DNA from: Acidobacteriota bacterium
GTDB taxonomy: Bacteria > Acidobacteriota > Terriglobia > Terriglobales > Acidobacteriaceae
Assembly (NCBI GenBank): GCA_018268895.1
Contig: JAFDVP010000012.1
Location: forward strand, 62,001 to 126,000
Length of the DNA stretch: 64,000 bases
Direction of reading: 5' to 3'
Shown in pieces: positions 10,101 to 18,387 of the stretch; the stretch's first letter is position 1; each line of letters begins with the position of its first letter. The notes beneath the pieces were generated by a model. That model was given only the letters and a program-made list of their open reading frames with translations, had not been told where the DNA came from and ran no database searches. The position numbers and the translations under genes are program-made.

Positions 10101-10445
10101 CGAACGCGACGAACTCTCGCCCGCCTGGCCTTCCAGTGTCTGCGGCTCGCGGCCTCCACGGCGCTGACCGCCGCCGCGCTGCGACCCCTCGCCCTCGAAG
10201 TCGGCCGTGTCTCCGGCCTCCTCCATGAAGTCGGTGATGTAGAGGAAGGCGTCGCGCTCCAGGCCAATATCCACAAAGCTGGACTGCATGCCCGGAAGCA
10301 CGCGCGTCACGCGGCCGTTGTAGATCGACCCCGCGAGGGTGTACTCGTTCTCGCGCTCGTAATAAATCTCAGCGAGCGCGTCGTTTTCAACGATGGCAAG
10401 CCGCGTCTCGTGCGGCGTGCTCGATATATAAATTTCCTTCGCCAT
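7140..10445 (-). CDS. Ribonuclease E/G family endoribonuclease with giant insertion in the S1 domain
   Basis: 1101 residues. Residues 1-75 are the first half of the S1 RNA-binding domain (SIYNGRVTRVLPGMQSSFVDIG, then AFLYITDF). The domain resumes near residue 703 (LLKPGQEILVQIAKEP) and runs into the RNase H-like/DNase I-like catalytic core. Metal-binding aspartates are present in AIDINTG (about 918) and IIDFIDMDERKNR (about 965), with the zinc-link CGVC at about 1020-1023. Between them lie about 620 low-complexity residues: RG/RD-rich blocks, long acidic stretches and repeated PGESLS(K/R) motifs. The enzyme initiates mRNA decay and rRNA/tRNA maturation, and the insert probably acts as a scaffold. 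There is no C-terminal extension. It lies beyond rodA on the same strand, recalling the E. coli mreBCD-rng order. Confidence 0.93.
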   Translation of the reverse strand: MAKEIYISSTPHETRLAIVENDALAEIYYERENEYTLAGSIYNGRVTRVLPGMQSSFVDIGLERDAFLYITDFMEEAGDTADFEGEGSQRGGGQRRGGREPQTLEGQAGESSSRSGERGDRDRDRGRDRNRNRRDRDGRRGQGDGEYAAPEASEAATDESLSAGEASEENQPIGEGAPGADGSRRWRGRRGRRRGRGQRGEAREQAQGTEPQADASDAAAADPYESSFEIDGAEEQPGIAAESIELEGAAQENGDSEQDFVRGSRRPDFQNEQRNDQRNEQRSGRNDRGRGGRDRDRGGRRSPRGFEPKTSSYGADDAAAAQDPSQLEPIILPGESLSKYRAGGEEPASVEVKAPQPTVAAPSAPGYEIPSGWDGGFVLPGESLSRRRAPEKQEAVPAPVEHVAPLEEAAVQSETTTVPAASKAQAEPTEYEPVEASASYRVDPVAPSEFRQSAPVEEIEEVVEQHTELPHAEIEQLEVSPAPIEEAAAIHEQTVKAQEAEAAHDVTAIHASGWMESTAPVFAPVEQEAQHQALEEGAASIEEAEEDAIDDEDYDTTTLQASSVEELDDLDEEETLEGAADLGAMLREMSIDEITRPGEDEGEEEDFEEEHAVYDGNAEVMEEDALDTEEAALDDEAEYAEEGEPAVADGAAPARERTRDSERRRGRRDGRRGGRDRARHAGGGGDRERSGGRGRTSMQATNLPAISELLKPGQEILVQIAKEPIAKKGARITSHIALPGRFLVFMPTVNHTGVSRKIESDGERRRLKEILLSEKGDAAGGFIVRTAASGASEEELRSDLRFLLNLWADIKQRSESSKSPALIYHDLNLVERILRDQVTDNFSAIWVDSEENYERILRFLQRFQPSLIRRVKLYTKETPLFEQFGITDEINKALRSKVWLKSGGSIVINQTEALVAIDINTGKYVGKTARLEDTIVKTNLDAIPEIVRQIRLRDLGGIIIIDFIDMDERKNRNRVMAALEEELKSDRAPSKILQFNDFGLVAITRKRVKQSLERTLSTTCGVCAGTGMVKSPVTVCNDIYIEMRKMAKHLDRGDVMLRVHPDVVKQLKSSTKWLQEMEEIVGKTILVKSDPSLHPEQFDIH

Positions 10446-10997
10446 GTTGCTCTGCTCTTTCTGCCCGCTCTTTACGGGCGGCAGACGAGGCAGAGAGCGA
10501 TCACGTGTCCAGACCTTAGCGCGATGGCTAGGTGTGGCTCACCGAAGTGCGGACAGGAGTGTAGAGAGGACGAAACTCGAATTGGCGGCAGCCGGATGTC
10601 CGTTCAGATGAGATATACGCAGACCTGTCCACCCGGGCTCGCTCAACATCGGAGTGCGTGGGAGGGTAGAGATCGGATATACCAAAGGAACCTTCGAGCA
10701 ACTGCCGGCATGCGGAATCGGTGACCATAACTGCCTCAATATCACTTATTTGAGGTGTGGCCGTTTGCCATCCGGATGCAATCATCTTCTCTGAATCCTG
10801 TCCGGCCAACGGATGGATATCTCTCGCCTGGCCGGCCTTTTTCTTCAAATCTTGTTGCCGCTCTCCGGGAATATTCGCCTGGGGGGAGCGGGATGCGCCG
10901 TGACGCGGGCATCTACAGCCTGTCACACGCTCTTCATAGTATTGCACTAAAGCCGCAACAGCCGCCAGTCCAAAGCAAGCGCCATCTGCTTCTGGAA
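10446..10997. other. 552-bp spacer between rodA and the RNase E/G gene
   Basis: No gene is supported here. Short open frames on both strands have no recognisable protein character or ribosome-binding site. The spacer must contain the RNase E/G promoter and leader, since rodA ends at 10998 and the RNase gene starts at 10445, but I see no near-consensus -35/-10 pair. A long leader would suit RNase E-type genes, whose mRNA is often autoregulated through its 5' end; that is an inference. Confidence 0.5.
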
Positions 10998-12098
10998 TCA
11001 GTTTACAAACCGTCTCATGCGGATATTCATCACAATGCCCAGCGACAGAAAGGTAAACAGGATCGACGACCCCCCGTAACTCATAAGAGGCAAAGGGATT
11101 CCCGTCACCGGCATCAGACCCACCACCATCCCGATATTGACCGCGATCTGAAAGACGATCACCGCCACAATGCCCATGATGATGTAGGCTCCCGGCAGAT
11201 CGGCGGCCGTCTGGGCGTTCTGAATCAACCGCATCAGGATCAGGAAGTAGATCAGCAGCACGCCCAGCGCACCCACAAAGCCGTGCTCCTCGCAGAAGGC
11301 TGCGAAGATAAAGTCCGTGTACGGAATGGGGAGGAAGTCGCCCTGCGTCTGTGTTCCCTTGTTCGCCCCCTTGCCCCATATGCCGCCCGAGCCTACGGCG
11401 ATCAGCGACTGACGAATCTGGTAGCCCTTGCCCTTGGGATCCTCGTCGGGGTCGATAAACGCCGTTAGCCGGGCTTTCTGATAAGGCTTCAGCAGCTTGC
11501 CACTCTTCCACGCACCGCCGATCAACACCGTGAAGATCAGCACCAGGATCGCCGCCTGCTTCAGCCGGATGCCTCCCAGGAACAGGCCGCACAGCAGCAC
11601 CGGGAAGTAGGTGAGCGAAGTCCCCATGTCCGGCTGCATCAGCACCAGCATCATCGGAATGCAGACCAGCGCAAACGCTTTGCCAATATCGCGCCAGCTC
11701 AACTCGCGGCCGCCCAGGTTCCAGAAGTACCGCGCCACAGCGACGATCAGCACCAGCTTCACCCACTCCGACGGCTGGAAGTGAATGCCACCGCCCAGGT
11801 TGATCCAGCGGCGGGCACCCAGCACCTTCTGCCCCACCAGCTTCACCGCCAGCAGCGAAAGAATGCTGATTCCGTAGGCCCACGGCACAATGTCGAGCAG
11901 CCGATGATAGTCGATCATGGAGATGACGAACATCAGGAACAGACCCGCGGCCAGAAAGCCGATCTGCTTCTGGTCGAAGCCATGGAACTTCGTATGCAGC
12001 GTGGCCGACTTGATCTCGAGCACACTGATGACCGACAGCAGCATCACAAAGCCGAGCAGAACCCAGTCGAAGTCGCGGTAGGAGGAGAGGCGGAACAT
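10998..12098 (-). CDS. rodA: Rod-shape peptidoglycan glycosyltransferase RodA (SEDS family)
   Basis: 366 residues, about ten membrane helices, full length for RodA. Family signatures are visible: ARRWINLGGGIHFQPSEWVKL, the QPDMGTSL loop, FAAFCEEHGFVGALG, and the C-terminal PVTGIPLPLMSYGGSS. SEDS proteins polymerise lipid II into glycan strands and work with a class B PBP. The cognate PBP2 gene is four bases upstream on the same strand, so the pair is co-expressed. RodA rather than FtsW is chosen because of the mreC-mreD-mrdA context. Confidence 0.95.
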   Translation of the reverse strand: MFRLSSYRDFDWVLLGFVMLLSVISVLEIKSATLHTKFHGFDQKQIGFLAAGLFLMFVISMIDYHRLLDIVPWAYGISILSLLAVKLVGQKVLGARRWINLGGGIHFQPSEWVKLVLIVAVARYFWNLGGRELSWRDIGKAFALVCIPMMLVLMQPDMGTSLTYFPVLLCGLFLGGIRLKQAAILVLIFTVLIGGAWKSGKLLKPYQKARLTAFIDPDEDPKGKGYQIRQSLIAVGSGGIWGKGANKGTQTQGDFLPIPYTDFIFAAFCEEHGFVGALGVLLIYFLILMRLIQNAQTAADLPGAYIIMGIVAVIVFQIAVNIGMVVGLMPVTGIPLPLMSYGGSSILFTFLSLGIVMNIRMRRFVN

Positions 12099-12102
12099 AG
12101 CC

Positions 12103-14046
12103 TTAGTTCGTGACCTCCGCCGTCTTTGGCTTGAGCGCGGCAGGAGCGACCTGTGCCGACGGCTGCTGCGCAGGCGCCGGGGTCGCGGGCATCGGGGCCG
12201 CTGCGATCCTGATGTTGTTGTCGCGCTTCCGCTGCTTGGTCACAAACGCATCGATGATCTGCGCGCCCAGCTTGGCCGAGTTGTTGCCCCAGTTGCCGTT
12301 CTCCCACAGGACCGCGACCACGATATCGGGGTTGCGGCGCGGAGCCATGCCCACAAACCACGCATTCGGAACGGTCTTATGCCCGCCTCCGCTGCGCGCC
12401 AGGGCATCGTGGCTCATGACCTGCGCCGTTCCCGTCTTGCCCGCGAAGTCGATGCCCTCGAGGTGAGACGAGGCCGCGGTACCCGAGATCGTCGTCTCGG
12501 CCATGGCGTCGGTGATGATCTGCCAGTTGTCGGTGGAGAGCGGAACCGTCTTCTCGCCCGATCCCGGGAAGGTCTCGTGGACCGCCTCAAGCTGGTCCGG
12601 CGGAACCTCGTCGGGGAAGACCAGGTGCGGCCGGTGCAGCACGCCGCCCGACGCTATGCCGCCGATCGCCCGTGCCAACTGAACCGGCGTTGCGGTCACA
12701 GCGCCTTGCCCGATGCCCACCGAGATCACTTCGCCGGCAAACCACTTCTCATGGAAGGTCTTCAGCTTCCACTGCGTCGAGGGCATCGTGCCCATCATCT
12801 CGTCGGGCAGGTCGATGCCGGTACGCTGCGAAAAGCCAAGTTCCGTGGCATATTTCGCGATCATGTCGATCCCCAGGTCGTTAGCCAGCGTGTAATAGAA
12901 GGTGTCGCACGACTGCGGGATCGCGCGATGGATGTCCACCGCACCGTGCCGGGCGTCGCAGGCGTAGAAGTGACCGTAGAACGTCGCCCCGCCGTTGCAC
13001 ATCACGTGCAGCGACTGCGCCCTCCCCTCCTGCAACCCCGCGTACGACATGATGATCTTGAAGGTCGACCCCGGAGCGAGCTGCGCCTGGATCGCCTTGT
13101 TCATCAGCGGATGGTCCGGGTTGTTGAGAATCTCGTTCCAGTAGCTCCTGGTCAACCGCACGGCGAACTGGTTGGGGTCGAAGGTCGGCCGCGAGACCAG
13201 CGCCAGGATCTCGCCCGTGTGCGGGTCCATCGCAATCACCGCGCCGGTCTTGCCCTCCATCGCCCGCTCGGCGGCCATTTGAATATCGAGGTCGATGGTC
13301 AGCTTCAGGTCTTTGCCCGGCTGCGCGAGCGTCTGGCCGAGGTGGCCGATCTCCTTGCCGTGCGAGTTCACGATCACGTCGCGGCTGCCGTCGACGCCGC
13401 GCAGCAGCGCGTCGTAGGTCGCCTCGATGCCGGACTTCCCCACTACGTCGCCCGGCTGGTAGAAGGCGTACTTCTCCTTGTTCAGGTCGTCTTCGGAGAT
13501 CTCGCCAACGTAGCCGATCAGATGCGCCGCGAAGCCGTCCCTGGGATAGAGCCGCCGCTGCTCCTCGAGCGTCTCGAGCTCTGGCAGCTCGTTGCGATGG
13601 GCCTCGATGAACGCCTGCTCATCCGGCGTGATGTCCTGCTTCAGCGGGATCGGCTGGTACTTCGGGGCCGACTCATAGCGCTTGAGCGTCGCGCGTATCT
13701 GGTCGGGCGTCATGTGCAACCCCGCCGAGATCAGCGCCATGTCCGCCTCCAGGTCCTTCACCTGCTCGCGCAGAATGAAGCAGGAGACCGACGGGTAGTT
13801 GTCCACCAGCAGCCGTCCCTCGCGGTCGAACAGACGGCCGCGCGGGGCGAGCACCGGAACCTTGCGGATGCGGTTGGCCTCGGCCAGCGCGCGGAAGTTG
13901 TCCGCGCCGACCACCTCGAGCCTCCACAGACCCACTGCCAGCACCACGAGGATCGCCGCAATCACATACTGCACGGCGGTCAGCTTGGCTACCGGCAGTT
14001 TTTCCGCCTTGCCAAGCGTCAGTTCGGATTGCGGGGTCAGTTCCAT
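12103..14046 (-). CDS. mrdA: Penicillin-binding protein 2 (elongation transpeptidase)
   Basis: 647 residues. A membrane anchor (about 25-42) is followed by the PBP dimerisation/pedestal domain (about 65-245) and the transpeptidase domain. The active-site motifs are present: STFK with nucleophile Ser327, SCD at 379-381 (the PBP2 form of SxN), and KTGTAQ at 537-542. A Pro/Ala-rich tail (about 612-647) follows. The enzyme crosslinks peptidoglycan in the periplasm during cell elongation, together with RodA just downstream. mreD ends 32 bases upstream. Confidence 0.95.
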   Translation of the reverse strand: MELTPQSELTLGKAEKLPVAKLTAVQYVIAAILVVLAVGLWRLEVVGADNFRALAEANRIRKVPVLAPRGRLFDREGRLLVDNYPSVSCFILREQVKDLEADMALISAGLHMTPDQIRATLKRYESAPKYQPIPLKQDITPDEQAFIEAHRNELPELETLEEQRRLYPRDGFAAHLIGYVGEISEDDLNKEKYAFYQPGDVVGKSGIEATYDALLRGVDGSRDVIVNSHGKEIGHLGQTLAQPGKDLKLTIDLDIQMAAERAMEGKTGAVIAMDPHTGEILALVSRPTFDPNQFAVRLTRSYWNEILNNPDHPLMNKAIQAQLAPGSTFKIIMSYAGLQEGRAQSLHVMCNGGATFYGHFYACDARHGAVDIHRAIPQSCDTFYYTLANDLGIDMIAKYATELGFSQRTGIDLPDEMMGTMPSTQWKLKTFHEKWFAGEVISVGIGQGAVTATPVQLARAIGGIASGGVLHRPHLVFPDEVPPDQLEAVHETFPGSGEKTVPLSTDNWQIITDAMAETTISGTAASSHLEGIDFAGKTGTAQVMSHDALARSGGGHKTVPNAWFVGMAPRRNPDIVVAVLWENGNWGNNSAKLGAQIIDAFVTKQRKRDNNIRIAAAPMPATPAPAQQPSAQVAPAALKPKTAEVTN

Positions 14047-14078
14047 GGCTGTCTCAGGGTCTATTCGTTAGACGTTCA

Positions 14079-14603
14079 TCACTCAGGACGTTTGGTCAGG
14101 TCGAGCAGGTAGAAGATCGGGATCGCCATCACAGTATTCGCCAGCGCCCGCATCAGCTCCTGCGCCCATTGCAGGTGGACCTCCGCCTGCCCCAGCAGCC
14201 TCCGGTTGATCAGGAACAGGATGGCGCTGTTGAGGATCGAGAAAGCGAAGTTCATCAACACGCGCGTCGTCAGTGTGTCCACGTCGACCTGTACACCGAT
14301 GCTGGCCGCGATGTATCCGATCACCGACTTGGCCATGCCGTTGACGCCGATGGGCCGCCCGGTGAGCGCATCCTGTACCAGGCCGATCAGCGCGCCCGTC
14401 ACCGTGCCCGCCGCCGGGCTGCGGCGGGAGACCGAGAAGAAGATCGCCACAATCAGCGGAAGATCGAGATACGAAAACCTCCAGTACAGCTTCGACAGCA
14501 GCACCTGGACGATGATCGCCGCAACCGGCACAAGCAGAGTGACAGCCGGCGAAAAGCTGTGCTGTTCGATCTCCTGTCGCGATGTATAGCTGAGACTTGG
14601 CAT
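14079..14603 (-). CDS. mreD: Rod-shape-determining protein MreD
   Basis: 174 residues, four to five membrane helices, typical MreD length. The mid-protein pattern GTVTGALIGLVQDALTGRPIGVNG (split across helices 3-4) is characteristic of the family. MreD is an inner-membrane part of the elongasome. It begins two bases after the mreC stop and is followed by mrdA, so identity rests on both sequence and cluster. Confidence 0.92.
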   Translation of the reverse strand: MPSLSYTSRQEIEQHSFSPAVTLLVPVAAIIVQVLLSKLYWRFSYLDLPLIVAIFFSVSRRSPAAGTVTGALIGLVQDALTGRPIGVNGMAKSVIGYIAASIGVQVDVDTLTTRVLMNFAFSILNSAILFLINRRLLGQAEVHLQWAQELMRALANTVMAIPIFYLLDLTKRPE

Positions 14604-14605
14604 GA

Positions 14606-15886
14606 TTAGTTCGGGCTCGCGGCCTCGGGCCTGGGCTGATCTTCCGTGGCGGAGGGCTTGGCTGTCGAGCGCGATGCCGGCGCGGGAGCGGCTACAGCCC
14701 CCTCGGGATGCTCGGCCCCCGGGGTCAGTGACGACGCAGGCGGCGTCGTCCCGGGCGTGTAACGATCGGGATGCACCGTCGGCAATGGCCTGGGGACAAC
14801 GCCCGCCGGGTTTGCCACCGTCGGTTTGCTCACGGCGGCGGCCGGAGAGTTCGGGTCCGTCACGCTCTCCGCCTCGCGGATGCTGGGCAGCCGGTCGGCG
14901 ACGACCTGCGCCGCCGATTGCGCGGCGGCCTCGGCGGCGGCTTCATCCGCCGCAGCCTTGGCGGCAGCCTTCGCAGCAGCAAGTTGCTGTGCCGTCGTTG
15001 CTCCCTGGGCAAGGTCCTTCTGCGCCAGATCGGTCAGGTTTGTCTGCGTGCCGGTGATGACCAGCACCTCCTCCAGTTGAAAGAGGTTCGCCGCGGGCTT
15101 GACCTGGATCAGGGTGTAGGGCTGGTGGTCGGGGTCGGGAGCGATGGATTCAATGGTTCCCACCGGGAGACCGCGCGGGTAGATCTGATCGCCGCCCGAG
15201 GTCAGCACCTGTTCGCCCGGCTTGATGCGCTCGTCCGGCGTGAGGTTGTTGATGACGATGTGTCCCGTCGCGCTGCCATGCAGGATCGCCCGCGTCCGCG
15301 TCGACGCCAGCAGCACGCCCGCCCCGGAGGTCTGGTCGTTGATGACCAGAACCTGTGAGGTGCTGGAGAGAACCTCGCGCAGCTTTCCGACGATGCCGTC
15401 CGGGGTAATCACCGCCTGGTCGACCTTCAGGCCGTCGTTCGCGCCCTTGTCGATATACAGCACATGCGACTGGTCGGTACCGCTGGTGCCGATCACCTGC
15501 GCCGCTACGGTCGAGGCGACGTAGTGCTGCTGGAACTTCAGCATCTCCTGTAGCCGGCGACCCTGCATGGCGTCTTCGGCGAACTCGGCCTGCTCCAGAC
15601 GAAGCCGCGCAACCTCATTCTGCAGATCGCGGTTCTGCTGGCGGGTATTTCTAAGGTCGATGTAGTTCGACCATCCATAGCGGACATTGTGTCCGATCGC
15701 ATGGAAGAATCGCTCGAATGGCGTCACCGCCCCGACAACCCATGAGCGCAGGAGGGTGACCTGCGGGCTGTCGGGAGCCCCCGATTCCACAGGTCGACGC
15801 ACCTGGATGGCAAGGCCGATCGTCTGCGCCAGCAGTACGACCACCAGCACCAGCACGTTCTTAAATCGGATGAAGAAGGATTCCAT
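14606..15886 (-). CDS. mreC: Rod-shape-determining protein MreC
   Basis: 426 residues. A single N-terminal membrane anchor (about 10-27) is followed by a coiled coil (about 75-120) and the MreC double beta-barrel domain, with VLYIDKGANDGLKVDQAVI, PDGIVGKL and GEQVLTSGGDQIYPRGLPVG visible. MreC links MreB inside the cell to PBP2 in the periplasm. The last 130 or so residues are Ala/Pro-rich and low in complexity, well beyond the usual 270-350 residues. It is the first gene of mreC-mreD-mrdA-rodA. Unlike most bacteria, mreB is not directly upstream. Confidence 0.94.
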   Translation of the reverse strand: MESFFIRFKNVLVLVVVLLAQTIGLAIQVRRPVESGAPDSPQVTLLRSWVVGAVTPFERFFHAIGHNVRYGWSNYIDLRNTRQQNRDLQNEVARLRLEQAEFAEDAMQGRRLQEMLKFQQHYVASTVAAQVIGTSGTDQSHVLYIDKGANDGLKVDQAVITPDGIVGKLREVLSSTSQVLVINDQTSGAGVLLASTRTRAILHGSATGHIVINNLTPDERIKPGEQVLTSGGDQIYPRGLPVGTIESIAPDPDHQPYTLIQVKPAANLFQLEEVLVITGTQTNLTDLAQKDLAQGATTAQQLAAAKAAAKAAADEAAAEAAAQSAAQVVADRLPSIREAESVTDPNSPAAAVSKPTVANPAGVVPRPLPTVHPDRYTPGTTPPASSLTPGAEHPEGAVAAPAPASRSTAKPSATEDQPRPEAASPN

Positions 15887-16031
15887 GCGCTTCTATCACT
15901 ATTATCCCGCGATTCGGTGCGCCGCGCCGATTGGCGGTATTGGTGCATCTTCCGCAAAGTCGCTTCGTGACGGGTATACCCCCTTCGGGTCAGCATCCCG
16001 CTGGCCGCGAACGAATTGTCAGGGTCATGCG

Positions 16032-17150
16032 CTATTTGAAAATGAGGGAGGCGAAGCGAACCAATCCCTCTCGCCAGACGATATAACTGTGTGTTCCGTC
16101 GGGGATTTCGAGCGACACGCCGGCGCCTTTGTCCTGCAACCACTTTGCCATCTGCCGGTTGCTGTCGAGCAATTCATCGTCTTTGCCGCAGACCATCCAG
16201 ATCGTCCGGCGATGCGGATCGTCTGCTCGAAAGCTGCTCAGCAGGGTGGTGAAGTCGAGGTTCTGGAGCGCGGAGCTTTCGCCGCCAACCCACGCGAAAA
16301 GATCGCCGCGATTCAGGCCGACGGCCAGGCTTTCAAGGCCTCCCATCGATGCACCGAGGATTGCCCGGCCCGCAGCATCGCGGCGGACGTTGTAACTGCG
16401 CTCGACCTGCGGCATCACCTCTCCGACCAACGCCCGCTCAAACAGCTTCAAATTACGCTCGACCGCCGCCGGGTCGTTCCATACGCCATAGTCTTTCGAG
16501 AAGCTCATCTCGCCATAGCCGAGAGGCATCACGACGACCATTGGAGCGGCCTTATGGCTCGCAATCAGGTTGTCGAGGATGATGTTGGCCTGCCCGTAGC
16601 CATTCCAGCTATCGGGCTGGTCGCCCCAGCAATGCAGAAGATAGAGCACAGGATAAGGCTTCGCTTTGGAGTTGTAACCGGGTGGAGTGTAGACGACGAA
16701 GCTGCTCCGATTGCCGGGAAGGCCCGTGACGATCCTGGTCGTGTAGGCATGGCTGATCGCTCTGCCCTTCGGCACGCCCTGCTCCTCCCATGGCCCGGGA
16801 GGCGTTCCGGGGACAAGCAGCAGATCGTTGGCGTAGCGGCGCTGCATGTTCTGCGGGTCGTGGGCTGTCCGTCCGCCTCCGCCGATAGCGAACCGGTAGC
16901 CGTAGATCTCGGGCGTCAATGGCGGAGTCGTCACGCTCCAGATACCGTCGCCGCCGTTGCGCATCGGCAGCTTCGCGACACGGTTCTCAAGCACAAGGTC
17001 GACCCGCGACGCGGTGCGGTCAAAGAAGCGAAAGGTTACGCTGCGATCGGGATGGACCTCCGTCGAACGAAACCCAAAGGGCTGCTGCGCCGACGCAAGC
17101 GCACAGCAGAACAGCGTCGCACACCACGCGATGCTGCGCAGCGCCTGCAA
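16032..17150 (-). CDS. Secreted CE1-like esterase with N-terminal E-set domain (copy 2)
   Basis: 372 residues with a Sec signal peptide (cleavage after ALASA). An N-terminal immunoglobulin-like E-set/CBM48-type domain (about 25-110) precedes an esterase D/CE1 alpha/beta-hydrolase domain. The nucleophile sits in GASMGGLES, with an acid near CGKDDELLD and the catalytic His in THSYIVWRE. The family deacylates feruloyl or acetyl groups on plant polysaccharides, but the substrate is not determined. The only possible start is TTG at 17150, one base after the stop of its paralogue, implying translational coupling. Confidence 0.82.
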   Translation of the reverse strand: MQALRSIAWCATLFCCALASAQQPFGFRSTEVHPDRSVTFRFFDRTASRVDLVLENRVAKLPMRNGGDGIWSVTTPPLTPEIYGYRFAIGGGGRTAHDPQNMQRRYANDLLLVPGTPPGPWEEQGVPKGRAISHAYTTRIVTGLPGNRSSFVVYTPPGYNSKAKPYPVLYLLHCWGDQPDSWNGYGQANIILDNLIASHKAAPMVVVMPLGYGEMSFSKDYGVWNDPAAVERNLKLFERALVGEVMPQVERSYNVRRDAAGRAILGASMGGLESLAVGLNRGDLFAWVGGESSALQNLDFTTLLSSFRADDPHRRTIWMVCGKDDELLDSNRQMAKWLQDKGAGVSLEIPDGTHSYIVWREGLVRFASLIFK

Positions 17151-17151
17151 G

Positions 17152-18297
17152 CTACTTGTCCGTAAAGAGCAGCGGCGTGAAGTTGATCAGGTTGTCGCGC
17201 CACACCGACCACGTATGCCGCCCCGGCGTCTCGATTGGCGTTACAGGCATGTTCCGGCTCTTCAGCCATGCGATGAACTCGCGGTTCGGGGCCATCAACT
17301 GGTCATCGACGCCGCATGCGATCCACAGCAGCTTGAGGTCCGCCGTCTTTGGATTCAGCGAAGGAAACTGCTTGTCGCCATCGACGGCATGAAGCGCGGA
17401 ACTGAAGCCGCCGACGTAGGCGAACATGTCGGTGTGCGAGAGCCCGGTCGTCAGCGACTCCAGACCTCCCATGGAAAGGCCGGCGATTGCGCGCCCCTCC
17501 CGTTTACGCGAGACGTTGTACGCCGCCTCCACCTGGGGCAGCACCTCGGTCAGCAGGGCCTTCTGAAACAGCAGGACGTTGTGCTCGACCGTCGATGGGT
17601 GACCCCACACGCCACGGTCGCGCACAAACGACATGTCGCCATAGCCGAGCGGCATCACCACAACCATCGGCTTGATCTTGCCCTGGGCCAGCAGGTTGTC
17701 GAGGATCATGTGCGTCTGTCCCACAGCAGTCCAGCCTGAGGCGTCGTCGCTCCAGCCGTGCAGAAGATACAGCACCGGATAGGGCTTCTTCGCCTTGGCA
17801 TCGTAGTTCGGCGGCGTGTAAACGTAGTAGTCGCTCTGGTTGTTCTCGAGTCCAAGCACCGTAGCCGTGTTGTAGGTGTGATGATGCACCACGCCGTGCG
17901 GGACGTTCATCGCGTCCCACGGCTGCGGTTGATCGCCGGGCACTTCAATAAGGTTGGAGATGCCGCGCAGATTCGGCGTAAAGCGTGGATTCGCCGTGTC
18001 GAGGAGCGAGACTCCATCGACGGTGAAGTGGTAGGCGTAGATCTCGGGAGCCATTGGCTCGGTCGTCACAGACCACACGCCTGCGTCGTCTTTCGTCATC
18101 GGCGTTGGCTTGCCGACGACATCGATTCCCACGGTCACACTCGTCGCCAGCGGATCGCGATAGCGGAACGTGATCGTGCGGTCGGAGTTCACCTCCACAG
18201 AGCGAACCGGAGCAGGAGGAGGAGTTTGTGCCGCAACCCACTGGGTTGTGCCAAGTAAAGACAGGGCAATCGATAGCTGCGCGAGCGCGTTTTTCAT
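17152..18297 (-). CDS. Secreted CE1-like esterase with N-terminal E-set domain (copy 1)
   Basis: 381 residues, same architecture as the downstream gene and clearly paralogous: signal peptide ending WVAAQ, E-set domain (VRSVEVNSDRTITFRYRDP), then an esterase domain with VYTPPNYDAK, LLHGWSDD, nucleophile GLSMGGLES, and RHTWSVWRD carrying the catalytic His. It probably acts with its neighbour in releasing acyl groups from hemicellulose in the periplasm or outside the cell. The two copies have diverged well beyond recent duplication. It is divergent from era, 90 bases away. Confidence 0.84.
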   Translation of the reverse strand: MKNALAQLSIALSLLGTTQWVAAQTPPPAPVRSVEVNSDRTITFRYRDPLATSVTVGIDVVGKPTPMTKDDAGVWSVTTEPMAPEIYAYHFTVDGVSLLDTANPRFTPNLRGISNLIEVPGDQPQPWDAMNVPHGVVHHHTYNTATVLGLENNQSDYYVYTPPNYDAKAKKPYPVLYLLHGWSDDASGWTAVGQTHMILDNLLAQGKIKPMVVVMPLGYGDMSFVRDRGVWGHPSTVEHNVLLFQKALLTEVLPQVEAAYNVSRKREGRAIAGLSMGGLESLTTGLSHTDMFAYVGGFSSALHAVDGDKQFPSLNPKTADLKLLWIACGVDDQLMAPNREFIAWLKSRNMPVTPIETPGRHTWSVWRDNLINFTPLLFTDK

Positions 18298-18387
18298 ACG
18301 CGAGCAGTTTAGCGTAGAACCTCTGCCGCCGATGGGCTGTCATCCACAAAACTGCGCTGATCGCTTTGGCAGCGCATAATAAAGACA

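Noticed and set aside
10410..10724. 104-residue plus-strand open frame at the RNase E/G gene start
   Set aside because: It runs antisense into the RNase gene's start region, has no ribosome-binding site and no domain character.
10528..11883. 451-residue minus-strand open frame ending in the rodA-RNase spacer
   Set aside because: Most of it is the shadow of rodA in another frame; the tail in the spacer has no recognisable protein pattern.
12379..14112. 577-residue plus-strand open frame opposite mrdA
   Set aside because: Arg/Val/Leu-rich shadow of a certain PBP2 gene.
15887..16031. GATAAT-like box before mreC considered as a promoter
   Set aside because: No matching -35 at a suitable distance, so it was not called.
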